A DNA stretch of 64,000 nt from JAACFF01 sp963807975 (GTDB lineage Bacteria > Chloroflexota > Anaerolineae > Promineifilales > Promineifilaceae), in NCBI GenBank assembly GCA_963807975.1, contig CAWEDV010000001.1, positions 2,604,001 to 2,668,000 of the forward strand, given 5' to 3'. Below, piece after piece: positions 1 through 7,858 of this stretch. Each line of letters begins with the position of its first letter. Positions within the stretch are counted from its first letter, which is position 1. The translations under genes and the position numbers were made by a program. A model generated the notes under the pieces. It made no database searches. It saw only the letters and a program-made list of their open reading frames with translations, and was not told where the DNA came from.

Positions 1-1342
1 TGAAATGGGGCATGATGTGCGCGTGGTCATGCCTGCCTACAAGAATATCGAGGATGGTTATCCCGGTGTGCAGCAGCTGCCGGGTCAGCTCGACGTACCT
101 ACAGGCTCAGGGATCATTCCTTGTGGCACCCTGGAGGGCAAACTTCCTGGCAGCGAAGTACCCATTACTTTTATCGCCGAATGGCAGTTGTTTAAGCGGG
201 ACAAGATCTACGGCTATTGGGATGATGCCTACCGCTTTGCCTTCTTCAGCCGCGCGGCTTTGGAGCTGACCAAGGCCTGGGATTGGAAACCAGACATTGT
301 TCATGCCCACGATTGGCATACGGCCCCTGCTTTAACCTGGTTGGCCACGGCCGGGCAGATGGACGAGCACTTCCGGGGCATTTCCTCCGTCTTCACCATT
401 CATAATCTGGCCCACCAGGGCAAGACAAACTGGGATATTTTTGATTATCTGGGTATCCAGACCTTTTCCCTTGCTGAAGAGGCGTATGAAGAGGTCAATT
501 TCATGGCTAGAGGCATCTATCATGCCACCCTGGTCAACACCGTTAGCCCCACATATGCGCGCGAGATTACCACGCCGGAGGGAGGGGCAGGCCTGGATAC
601 CTTGCTGCGTCACCGGGAATATGACCTGCATGGCATTCTCAATGGTCTTGATTATGCATCCTGGAACCCGGCGACTGATTCCCACCTCCCTTATCACTTC
701 TCCGCGCAGAAGATGGGCGAGCGCTTGAAAAACCGGCGCGCCTTGCAGCGCCATGTTGGCTTGCCACAGCGGGATGATATCCCCGTGCTGGCCATGATAT
801 CGCGCCTGGATTGGCAAAAAGGGTTGGATATCATGGGCCATGCCATCCACCAATTAATGAATGCCCATGCCGGAGATGCGCAGTTCATCATCCTGGGCAC
901 CGGGGAAAAGCAGTATGAGGATATGTTCGCCAATATCGCCAGCTACCACAGCGACAAAATGGCCGCGATCTTGTCTTATAACGCTGGCCTCGCCCCGTTG
1001 ATCTATGCCGGCAGCGATATGTTCGTCATGCCTTCTCTGTTCGAGCCATGTGGTTTGGGACAGTTGATCGCCATGCGCTATGGCAGTGTACCCGTAGTGC
1101 GCGCTACCGGAGGCCTGGCCGATACCGTTCAAGACAGCATCACCGGATTTCTATTTTACGACCATAACTGGGAGTCTTTCTGGCACGCCATGGCGCGCGC
1201 CATCTACATATATAATGTTGACCGCCCACGCTGGCAGCAAATACAACATAATGGCATGCTGGCCGATTTTTCTTGGTCACGATCTGCGATGGGTTACCAG
1301 CAGCTGTATGAATGGGCGATGGCCCGTACAAAAGGAGCTTAA
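1..1342 (+). CDS. glgA: Glycogen synthase (ADP-glucose type), 5' end outside window
   Basis: GT5-family glycogen synthase, which transfers glucose from ADP-glucose to the growing alpha-1,4-glucan in the cytoplasm. About 445 residues are visible and the reading frame is open to base 1. The usual N-terminal KTGGLADV loop is therefore missing because it lies upstream of the window. Visible family marks are GHDVRVVMPAY at the left edge, AHDWHTA near residue 100 and the nucleotide-binding EPCGLGQ segment near residue 347, followed by ATGGLADTV. The stop lies four bases before malQ, and that gene's AAAGGAG ribosome site sits in the glgA tail, so the two form a glycogen operon. Confidence 0.95.
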   Translation, partial: EMGHDVRVVMPAYKNIEDGYPGVQQLPGQLDVPTGSGIIPCGTLEGKLPGSEVPITFIAEWQLFKRDKIYGYWDDAYRFAFFSRAALELTKAWDWKPDIVHAHDWHTAPALTWLATAGQMDEHFRGISSVFTIHNLAHQGKTNWDIFDYLGIQTFSLAEEAYEEVNFMARGIYHATLVNTVSPTYAREITTPEGGAGLDTLLRHREYDLHGILNGLDYASWNPATDSHLPYHFSAQKMGERLKNRRALQRHVGLPQRDDIPVLAMISRLDWQKGLDIMGHAIHQLMNAHAGDAQFIILGTGEKQYEDMFANIASYHSDKMAAILSYNAGLAPLIYAGSDMFVMPSLFEPCGLGQLIAMRYGSVPVVRATGGLADTVQDSITGFLFYDHNWESFWHAMARAIYIYNVDRPRWQQIQHNGMLADFSWSRSAMGYQQLYEWAMARTKGA

Positions 1343-1345
1343 CTG

Positions 1346-2872
1346 ATGCGCTTTCCACGTAATGCAGGGGTTCTAGCCCATCCCACATCCTTTCCGGGCC
1401 GCTATGGTATTGGCGACCTGGGTGGGGCTGCCTACCATTTCGTTGATTTTCTGGTCAAAAGCCGGCAGTCTCTATGGCAGATTCTACCGCTGGGTCCAAC
1501 CGGTTATGGTGATTCCCCCTACCAATGCTTCTCCGCCTTTGCCGGGAATCCCCTGCTCATTAGTCCAGACAAGCTGGTTCAGGATAGTTTTCTGCCGGTA
1601 AAGGCTGTGCAAGAGGTTCCGCCATTCCCAAAAAAGTCGATAGATTATGGTTGGGTCATCGGTTACAAACAGAAGCTGCTGCACCACGCATACGAGCAGT
1701 TTCAGGTCTATGGACTGGGAGAACAGCGAGAAGCCTTCGAAAAGTTTTGCGGCCAACATTCCTTCTGGCTCGATGATTTCGCTATGTTTATGGCCCTTAA
1801 AAACCATCACGTAGAACATGAGGGAGGCGTCTGGAATACATGGCCTAAAGAGATCGCCCAGCACCAGCCTGAAGCGATGGCCGGCTGGTCAGAACAGTTA
1901 GCTGATGAAATTCGGATGCACAAATTCTTGCAGTATTTATTCTTCAGCCAGTGGCTGGAACTAAAAGCATACGCCAACGATCGCGGCATCCGTATCATTG
2001 GCGATATTCCCATCTTCGTCGCTTTCGACAGCGCCGACGTATGGGCCAATTCCGCAATGTTCTCTCTGGAAGATGACGGCTCGCCGGCGGTTGTCGCCGG
2101 TGTCCCTCCCGATTATTTCAGCGCCACGGGACAGCGCTGGGGCAACCCGCTCTACAAATGGCATGAAATGAGCCTCGATAATTACAGTTGGTGGACGGCG
2201 CGTCTGCAAATGTGCTTCACCCAGGCTGATATCGTGCGCATCGATCATTTCCGTGGTTTTGACGCTTACTGGGAAATCCCTGCCTCAGAGCCTACGGCCG
2301 TCATCGGTAAATGGATCAAAGGGCCCGGACAATCCTTCTTCGATGCCATGGAGAAGAACCTGGGCGAACTGCCGCTTATCGCCGAGGATCTGGGCTTGAT
2401 CACGCCCGAGGTAATCGCCCTGCGCGATCGCTTCCACTTCCCGGGAATGAAGATCCTACAGTTCGCCTTTGGTGGAACGCGCACCAGCCTCTTCTTGCCC
2501 CATCTTTTCACCAGCAACTGCGTCGTCTACACCGGCACGCATGATAATGAAACAGTGGTCGGCTGGTTCGAAAATGCCAGCGCAGATGAGCGCGAACATG
2601 TGCTCAACTATATGAACGTGCCCAACGGAGATAATATCGCCTGGGATTTGATCCGCCTATCCTTTGCTTCGGTGGCCGACACGGCCGTAGCGACGCTGCA
2701 AGATCTGATGAACCTGGGCGATGAAGCGCGCATGAATTTCCCCGGCAAGCCCAGCGGCAACTGGCAGTGGCGCTATACAGCCGATATGCTGACCGATGAA
2801 ATCGCCGCCAGTTTGCGCAAAATGACCGAGCTGTACGGCCGGGGGCCCGAGGAAGCAGCAAATGGTGTCTAA
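1346..2872 (+). CDS. malQ: 4-alpha-glucanotransferase (amylomaltase)
   Basis: GH77 disproportionating enzyme of 508 aa that moves alpha-1,4-glucan segments between maltooligosaccharides. The N-terminus has the family's RNAGVLAHPTSFPG and LPLGPTGYGDSPYQ segments. The catalytic residues can be placed: nucleophile D300 in RIDHFRGFD, acid/base E347 in AEDLGL and D400 in GTHDNE, at the spacing expected for GH77. Length is typical. The ATG is preceded by AAAGGAG inside the end of glgA, so translation is probably coupled. Together with glgA it serves glycogen synthesis and turnover. Confidence 0.96.
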   Translation: MRFPRNAGVLAHPTSFPGRYGIGDLGGAAYHFVDFLVKSRQSLWQILPLGPTGYGDSPYQCFSAFAGNPLLISPDKLVQDSFLPVKAVQEVPPFPKKSIDYGWVIGYKQKLLHHAYEQFQVYGLGEQREAFEKFCGQHSFWLDDFAMFMALKNHHVEHEGGVWNTWPKEIAQHQPEAMAGWSEQLADEIRMHKFLQYLFFSQWLELKAYANDRGIRIIGDIPIFVAFDSADVWANSAMFSLEDDGSPAVVAGVPPDYFSATGQRWGNPLYKWHEMSLDNYSWWTARLQMCFTQADIVRIDHFRGFDAYWEIPASEPTAVIGKWIKGPGQSFFDAMEKNLGELPLIAEDLGLITPEVIALRDRFHFPGMKILQFAFGGTRTSLFLPHLFTSNCVVYTGTHDNETVVGWFENASADEREHVLNYMNVPNGDNIAWDLIRLSFASVADTAVATLQDLMNLGDEARMNFPGKPSGNWQWRYTADMLTDEIAASLRKMTELYGRGPEEAANGV

Positions 2873-2892
2873 ACTAAGAACTAGGAAATAGA
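2872..2892. repeat. Heptad array, 3 units
   Basis: AACTAAG, AACTAGG and AAATAGA follow directly after and overlap the malQ stop codon. It is the shortest member of the heptad family described in the findings, and the weakest on its own. Confidence 0.45.
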
Positions 2893-2902
2893 GGTTAATT
2901 CA

Positions 2903-4057
2903 ATGCGACGAGTGGCGATTGTAGGCGGCGGGCAGGTTCCGGTGCGCAAGCGCCATGTGCTTGGTTTGCGGGAGTTGGGGGCGCAGGTCATCGCCGGGGC
3001 GCTGGGAGAGACAAAGAAAGAGCGGGTTGGGGTGCTGTTCCTCAGCAATATGCTCAGCGACGAACTGCAAGGGCAGAAGCACCTGGCAGCCCTGGTGGCC
3101 GATGAAGCAGGCCTGGCGGGCATCGAAGCAATTCAAGTTCGAGCAGCGACCGCTGCAGGTGCAGCCGCCCTCCGCATGGCCCATCTCGCCGTCGCCAGCG
3201 GGGTTGTGGACCTGGCCCTTGCCGTAGGCGTGGAAAAAATGAGCGCCCAGATACCAACCGCAGCCCTTGCCAAGGCCCTCGATGCGCGCAGCGAAGTCCC
3301 CGATGGCAAGACCTTGCTCAGCCAAAATGCAGCGCTCATGCAGCTCTATTTTGAGACCCACGGGCTGCCAACTGATGCCCTGGTCTTTTTTTCCGTCAAT
3401 GCACACCACAATGCGCGCGGAAACCCCCTCGCTATGTTCCAAGACCGGCAGTTCAGTGCTGAACAGGTATCAGCCTCCCGTTTGATTTATCCCCCCCTGC
3501 GTTTATTGGACTGTTCGCCTGTATCTGATGGGGCAGCGGCCGTTCTGCTGGCCCCATTAGCAGAAGCAGGACAATATGGCAGCCGTCCCGTAGAAATCAT
3601 TGCCTCCAGCGCCACGACAGATCGTTTCCGCATGGCCGACCGCGCCAATCCGCTGCTGCTGGAAGCCGCCGTCCGCTCCACCCGCCAAGCCTTCAACGAA
3701 GCAGGGATCAGCTGCCAGGACGTCAGCTTCTTTGAACTGCACGATGCCTTCAGTATTATGGCCTGCCTGCTTCTAGAAGCCGCGGGTTTTGCCCAACCTG
3801 GGCGAGGCTGGGTACTGGCAGCCACTGGGCAAATCGGCTTGCAAGGCAGCATCCCCATTGCCACCATGGGTGGGCTGAAAGCGCGCGGGCACCCGATCGG
3901 GGCCACGGCCTTGTACCAGACCTGCGAGATAGTGCAGCAGCTAACAGGCCAGGCCGGCCAAAATCAACTCGATGAACCCAAAATTGGAATGCTGCAAAGC
4001 GTAGGCGGGGCCGGGACAACGGTGCTCACGCACCTGTTTGCGGCGCCAGGAAAATAA
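2903..4057 (+). CDS. Thiolase-fold protein lacking the catalytic cysteine
   Basis: A 384-aa thiolase-superfamily protein closest in pattern to SCP2-type and archaeal acetyl-CoA acetyltransferases. The second half is well conserved: HDAFSIMACLLLEAAGF, GGLKARGHPIGATALY and a C-terminal SVGGAGTT. The nucleophile position is not. Where family members read VEAACASG this protein reads VRAATAAGAAALR, putting Thr83 where the acyl-accepting Cys should be. The C-terminal second Cys is also absent, as in many SCP2-type proteins. It could be a non-condensing acyl-CoA binder or a thiolase-like partner of another subunit. No DUF35 partner gene is adjacent. It stands alone between malQ and a hairpin. Confidence 0.8.
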   Translation: MRRVAIVGGGQVPVRKRHVLGLRELGAQVIAGALGETKKERVGVLFLSNMLSDELQGQKHLAALVADEAGLAGIEAIQVRAATAAGAAALRMAHLAVASGVVDLALAVGVEKMSAQIPTAALAKALDARSEVPDGKTLLSQNAALMQLYFETHGLPTDALVFFSVNAHHNARGNPLAMFQDRQFSAEQVSASRLIYPPLRLLDCSPVSDGAAAVLLAPLAEAGQYGSRPVEIIASSATTDRFRMADRANPLLLEAAVRSTRQAFNEAGISCQDVSFFELHDAFSIMACLLLEAAGFAQPGRGWVLAATGQIGLQGSIPIATMGGLKARGHPIGATALYQTCEIVQQLTGQAGQNQLDEPKIGMLQSVGGAGTTVLTHLFAAPGK

Positions 4058-4067
4058 ATTAATTCAA

Positions 4068-4098
4068 GAGATGCCAGCTCATTGAAAGCTGGCATCTC
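4068..4098 (+). terminator. 12-bp perfect hairpin after the thiolase gene
   Basis: GAGATGCCAGCT pairs perfectly with AGCTGGCATCTC across a 7-nt loop. There is no T run after it, so it is either a weak terminator or a dispersed hairpin repeat. A close relative lies at 6018-6049. Confidence 0.55.
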
Positions 4099-4118
4099 CC
4101 TATGAAAAGGAGTAACTG

Positions 4119-4910
4119 ATGGGTTACAGCGTTTGTTCCTATAGTTTCCACCGCACCTTTGACGCGCAAGAGATGAATATCTTCGACTACATCAGCTGGT
4201 GCAAGGAGCATGGCTTCACGCAGCTCGATCCCTGGATGAAGCATGTGCAGGCTGGCTATGACGATGATTCCTACCTGGATCGGGTCAAGAAAGCTGCCGC
4301 TGATGCTCGCTTGCCATTTGGCTGCCTGGCCGTGGACGGGGCGCATATCTATGAGCCAACAGCCGAGGCGCGAGCGGAGAACCGGCAAAAAGCCTACCGC
4401 TGGATCGACGTGGCCCAACGTCTGGGTGCCACCCAGATCCGTATCGACGCCGGCGGGCGAGATGTCTCCTTGGATGCCATTCTACCCCTGGTGATCGAAG
4501 GCTACAATGACCTGGTGCCCCGCGCCAAAGCGCAGGGGATCGAGGTGATCATTGAGAACCATTGGGGTCCAACAAGGGACGTGGATGGCATGTACAAGCT
4601 CCTGAATTCTGTGCCCGGCCTGGGCTTGCTCCTCGATTCGGCCAATTGGCCGGAAGGAACCCATGAGCGAGGATGGCGCAAATGTGCCCCATATGCGCGG
4701 CTGACACATTTGAAGACCTTCTCCTTTGATGATACCGGCAATGACCCCGATTGGGATCACGCCCTCTTCGTCAAGATTTTGCTTGAGGCAGGGTATGAGG
4801 GCTGCTGGGGGCTAGAATTTGAAGGCAAGGGCAGCCTAGACGAGCGGGATATGGTGCTTAAATCTCTCGCCCTCTTAAAGCGACTGCTGGAGGAATCGAC
4901 CGATGAGTGA
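4119..4910 (+). CDS. Sugar phosphate isomerase/epimerase (TIM barrel)
   Basis: A 263-aa xylose-isomerase-like TIM-barrel protein of the AP_endonuc_2 superfamily. Visible metal-ligand-type segments are VIIENHWGPT near residue 150, LLDSANWPEG near residue 170 and the terminal CWGLEFEGKGS. AAAAGGAG precedes the ATG. The gene overlaps the following oxidoreductase by 8 bp, so they are cotranscribed and probably coupled. This pairing of an isomerase with a Gfo/Idh/MocA dehydrogenase is common in catabolic loci for inositol or unusual sugars. The substrate cannot be read from sequence. Confidence 0.85.
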   Translation: MGYSVCSYSFHRTFDAQEMNIFDYISWCKEHGFTQLDPWMKHVQAGYDDDSYLDRVKKAAADARLPFGCLAVDGAHIYEPTAEARAENRQKAYRWIDVAQRLGATQIRIDAGGRDVSLDAILPLVIEGYNDLVPRAKAQGIEVIIENHWGPTRDVDGMYKLLNSVPGLGLLLDSANWPEGTHERGWRKCAPYARLTHLKTFSFDDTGNDPDWDHALFVKILLEAGYEGCWGLEFEGKGSLDERDMVLKSLALLKRLLEESTDE

Positions 4911-6015
4911 TAATGGCAAGCAGATACGGTTGGGTGTGATTGGTGCCGGCCAGATCGGCAAGCATCACCTGAGAACTTACGCCAAGATCAACAATGCCAA
5001 AGTTGTCGCCGTGGCTGATATCAATGAGCAAGAAGCGCAGCGCGTGGCTGCGGAGTTTGACATCGAACATGTCTACACCGATTTTCGCCAGCTGCTGCAG
5101 CACGATGATATCGAAGCGGTGGATGTCTGCCTGCACAACAACTACCATATGCCCGTAACCGTGGTGGCACTGGAAGCGGGCAAGAACGTCTACTGCGAAA
5201 AACCGATGGCTGGCGCCTACCAGGATGCGGAGCGCATGCTGGAAACAGCCTGGGCCGCTGGTCGCCTCTTGAGCATCCAGCTAAACACATTATTTACCCC
5301 AGAAACGAAAGCCGCTGCAGCCCTGATTGAGACCGGGAAATTGGGCGCGGTTTATCATGCGCGGTCGACAGGATTCCGCCGCCGGGGACGGCCGTATGTA
5401 GATGGCTACGGCAGCCCGACCTTTGTCCAGAAAGAACATTCCGCCGGCGGCGCCTTGTATGACATGGGCGTTTACCACATCGCCCAAATCCTCTACCTGC
5501 TGGGCAATCCCGCCGTAGAGCGCATCAGCGGCAAAACCTACCAGGAACTGGCCATGGACGCCCAGCGCCAACTCTCCAGCGGCTACAACGTAGAAGAATT
5601 AGGGCTTGGATTCGTACGCCTCAGCAACAACATAACCCTGGACATTATCGAAGCATGGGCCATTAACATGGATGGCTTCGAAGGATCAAGCCTATTTGGC
5701 AGTGAGGGTGGCTTGCGCCTCGATCCCTTCGGTTTCTTCCGCAGTATGGGCGATCTAGATCTAGATGCCAGCGCCAGCATGGATGGCTTTTCCTGGCGGC
5801 TGCAAAATGTGCGCGATGATGGGACTGCCTATAGCGGGCCTCAAGAACATTGGATCGCCGCCCTGCAGAAACAGGTGCCCCTCCTGCCCACGGCCGAAAT
5901 CGCCTTGAACACAATGCTCATATCAGAAGGAATCTATCTCTCCAATCGCCTCGGTCGTGAAGTAACCGCCGAAGAAGTGCGCGAAATGTCCCAATCAACG
6001 GCTGTAAATGTCTGA
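4903..6015 (+). CDS. Gfo/Idh/MocA-family oxidoreductase
   Basis: A 370-aa NAD(P)-dependent sugar dehydrogenase or related enzyme. The N-terminal Rossmann fold shows LGVIGAGQIGKHHL, and the family's catalytic-lysine motif appears as YCEKPMA near residue 105. GGALYDMGVYHIAQIL near residue 185 is the usual substrate-side helix with its His. It starts within the end of the isomerase gene (ATGAGTGA overlap). The operon appears to end at the hairpin at 6018. Substrate unknown; inositol- or hexose-type polyols are typical for the family. Confidence 0.88.
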   Translation: MSDNGKQIRLGVIGAGQIGKHHLRTYAKINNAKVVAVADINEQEAQRVAAEFDIEHVYTDFRQLLQHDDIEAVDVCLHNNYHMPVTVVALEAGKNVYCEKPMAGAYQDAERMLETAWAAGRLLSIQLNTLFTPETKAAAALIETGKLGAVYHARSTGFRRRGRPYVDGYGSPTFVQKEHSAGGALYDMGVYHIAQILYLLGNPAVERISGKTYQELAMDAQRQLSSGYNVEELGLGFVRLSNNITLDIIEAWAINMDGFEGSSLFGSEGGLRLDPFGFFRSMGDLDLDASASMDGFSWRLQNVRDDGTAYSGPQEHWIAALQKQVPLLPTAEIALNTMLISEGIYLSNRLGREVTAEEVREMSQSTAVNV

Positions 6016-6017
6016 TC

Positions 6018-6049
6018 GAGATGCCAACTTTCCCTTAAGTTGGCATCTC
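6018..6049 (+). terminator. 13-bp perfect hairpin after the oxidoreductase gene
   Basis: GAGATGCCAACTT pairs with AAGTTGGCATCTC across a 6-nt loop, three bases after the stop. It shares GAGATGCCA and TGGCATCTC with the hairpin at 4068-4098. No T tract follows. Confidence 0.6.
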
Positions 6050-6101
6050 TGGTTAACTGTTGACAATTATCCGGCCCTATGAAAAAATTGGCCAAGTTAG
6101 C

Positions 6102-6173
6102 GCCCCCGTAGCTCAGAGGATAGAGCACCGGCCTCCGAAGCCGGGAGCCCTGGTTCGAGTCCAGGCGGGGGTA
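6102..6173 (+). tRNA. tRNA-Arg (anticodon CCG)
   Basis: A full cloverleaf can be drawn. The acceptor stem is GCCCCCG/CGGGGGT (one G-T pair), the D stem GCTC/GAGC, the anticodon stem CCGGC/GCCGG with loop CTCCGAA at 6133-6139, and the T arm CCTGG-TTCGAGT-CCAGG. The discriminator is A6173 and CCA is not encoded. Anticodon CCG reads the Arg codon CGG. The gene is the integration site of the element that follows, and its 3' 44 bases are inside the duplicated att sequence. Confidence 0.97.
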
Positions 6174-6177
6174 TTTC
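6130..6177 (+). repeat. attL, 48-bp direct repeat within tRNA-Arg
   Basis: Identical over 48 bp to 21449-21496 and bounded by mismatches on both sides (C/A on the left, T/C on the right). It covers the anticodon loop through the 3' end of the tRNA, plus TTTC. Confidence 0.95.
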
Positions 6178-6483
6178 TTGACTGTCGTCATCTCATTAAG
6201 CTGTTAAAAACGATAAAATCCTCTGCTCTTATAATATGAAGATTCGCCCCAGAAGTACACGGTTTCGTGAAAACTTTAGGGTTTGAGCTTGCCGTAAGCT
6301 TTTCTGATTCTTATTTCGGTTGCCTGTAACGTTGCCCCCTTGCGCCACCCCCTAAAACCACACGGTATAATAATAAGTAGGTCAGGGATAGTCTTGCTAG
6401 GCCCGCAAGATGAACGAGGTTTCCCAAGTTCCTTCTCCCTGACTCCACTACATCTAACTTGGGCAATTACTTGGGAGCCAAAT

Positions 6484-7005
6484 GTGACAGGACTAATCAA
6501 ATATCATGGGGTTCAGTTTTCGGCTGATAAAGTCAAATCATTCAAACCATGCCGAAAATGCGGTTGCCAATGGAGGTATGACCACACAGGAGGTGGATGC
6601 CCCTACTGCGTTTCCATCAGGACAAGACGCTACGGCAAAGAGAATCGGCAGCGGAAAAACGAATGGAATAAAGCGTGGGAAAGGGCGAATCCAGAGCGGT
6701 TCAAAAGAATTGCCCAGAGAAAGAAGTCTAGAAGGCGCGCCAGAAAGGAGCTAGTTCCCTCGGAGCCGTGGTCAAGGAGCGAGATTCTCGAAAAGTATAA
6801 CCATCGCTGCTGTCAATGTGGGGGAACCGAAGGCTTGGTCATTGATCACGTTCAGCCCATCACATGGTTCGGCCCAGATCGGTCTGATAATCTTCAAGTC
6901 TTGTGTCAGAAACATAATTCCACAAAGGGAAGCCATAGCTGCAATGACTACCGTTGGCGGTTCCAGTTGCCAGCCGAGATTCCAGAGCGAGAAACGGTAA
7001 CGTAG
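6484..7005 (+). CDS. HNH endonuclease
   Basis: A protein of about 173 aa. I place the start at GTG 6484 because GGGAG at 6473-6477 is well spaced and a TATAAT box lies at 6366-6371; the frame stays open further upstream to TTG 6340. An N-terminal CRKCGC...CPYC zinc ribbon is followed by a very basic stretch. The HNH core runs CCQCGG, then VIDHVQPI, DNLQVLC and KHNSTKG, with the paired cysteines, catalytic His and final Asn/His all present. It is the first gene inside attL. Free-standing HNH proteins of mobile elements act in packaging, homing or defence; which applies here is not visible. Confidence 0.8.
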   Translation: MTGLIKYHGVQFSADKVKSFKPCRKCGCQWRYDHTGGGCPYCVSIRTRRYGKENRQRKNEWNKAWERANPERFKRIAQRKKSRRRARKELVPSEPWSRSEILEKYNHRCCQCGGTEGLVIDHVQPITWFGPDRSDNLQVLCQKHNSTKGSHSCNDYRWRFQLPAEIPERETVT

Positions 7006-7621
7006 AAAAGCGAAGCCACTTTCATACGGGATGAGTTTCTATCGATTTATCGATTATAAAAGCTTTCTCCTTTTTAATGTGTGTCGCCCCTGTGAGTGTG
7101 TGTCAGTTTTTGGTCATAGTTACAAGTGCGTTTCCACCGATAAAAGCCAATAACAAGCACTGTACTGAGCTAGATATGAACTATGATTGAATTTAATAAG
7201 TGAGATCGCCCCTTGCCAAGGGGGTTGAAAACTACTAAATAGATCCTGAGGGTGCTACTTTTCACCAAAAGGTGCTTGTTTCGAGCTCCTTTTATAAAAC
7301 TTTTCCATGTTTTCTTTCATGTAGGGTTTTCATAAAAACTATCCTAAAATGACACCCGGAACAAAAAACAAGCACCCTCCTGGTTTTAGCTGGAAAAAGC
7401 CAACCGACCCCAGGTCATATTGATCACGCATCCGTGCTAAAAAATATCGCCCAACCTTACCCTCTTATAGAGCATGGTATAATTAATGTATAGCGTTGAT
7501 AAAGAAAAACTCCAAACAGAAAAGAACAATTAAATAGTGTCGCCGGCAAGAGCGACCTAGCCTAGCCAGAAGGTTTTATCTGGCAAAAGAAATGGTCCAA
7601 AGCGACCAAGGAGATTTTCTG
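7006..7621. other. Non-coding AT-rich region, candidate replication origin or control region
   Basis: About 600 bp with no convincing gene, just upstream of the primase operon. It contains a tandem octamer TATCGATT twice at 7040-7055 and three related GGTGCT motifs. Two of these (7271-7281 and 7366-7376, inverted) share the 11-mer GGTGCTTGTTT and flank AT-rich DNA, and GAGGGTGCT lies at 7248-7256. Position and repeats suggest an initiation site for the primase-helicase or a repressor region. This is inference. Confidence 0.4.
7475..7483 (+). promoter_or_regulatory. Extended -10 promoter of the primase operon
   Basis: TGGTATAAT is a consensus TGn-extended -10. There is no good -35 at 17 bp. 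Transcription would start near 7490, about 130 nt before the first gene. Confidence 0.45.
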
Positions 7622-7858
7622 ATGGAGTTTCTTATTAACGGTGTGAAAGACAGGACAGTCTACGTCCGTCACGCTAGCCTAATCCTCTCCTTTCGAGTAG
7701 TTAATGGGTTAAACGGCGATCACCACATCCAACCCCCACGATACGTACAAATAGACCCCTGGCGACTACCAGAACTGAAAGATCTGGTCATCTCTGCCTT
7801 CCTGGACGAGAGGAAACGAACTTCTTTTAAGGAGGCGGCGCAATGTATGGTGAACTAG
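7622..7858 (+). CDS. Small element protein, unknown function
   Basis: 78 aa from ATG 7622, chosen because AAGGAG at 7608-7613 stands 8 bases upstream; an in-frame ATG at 7592 lacks such a site. No recognisable domain. It ends in ERKRTSFKEAAQCMVN and overlaps the primase gene by 16 bp, with that gene's AAGGAG lying inside it, so the two are translated together. It could be a regulator or accessory factor of the primase. Confidence 0.6.
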   Translation: MEFLINGVKDRTVYVRHASLILSFRVVNGLNGDHHIQPPRYVQIDPWRLPELKDLVISAFLDERKRTSFKEAAQCMVN

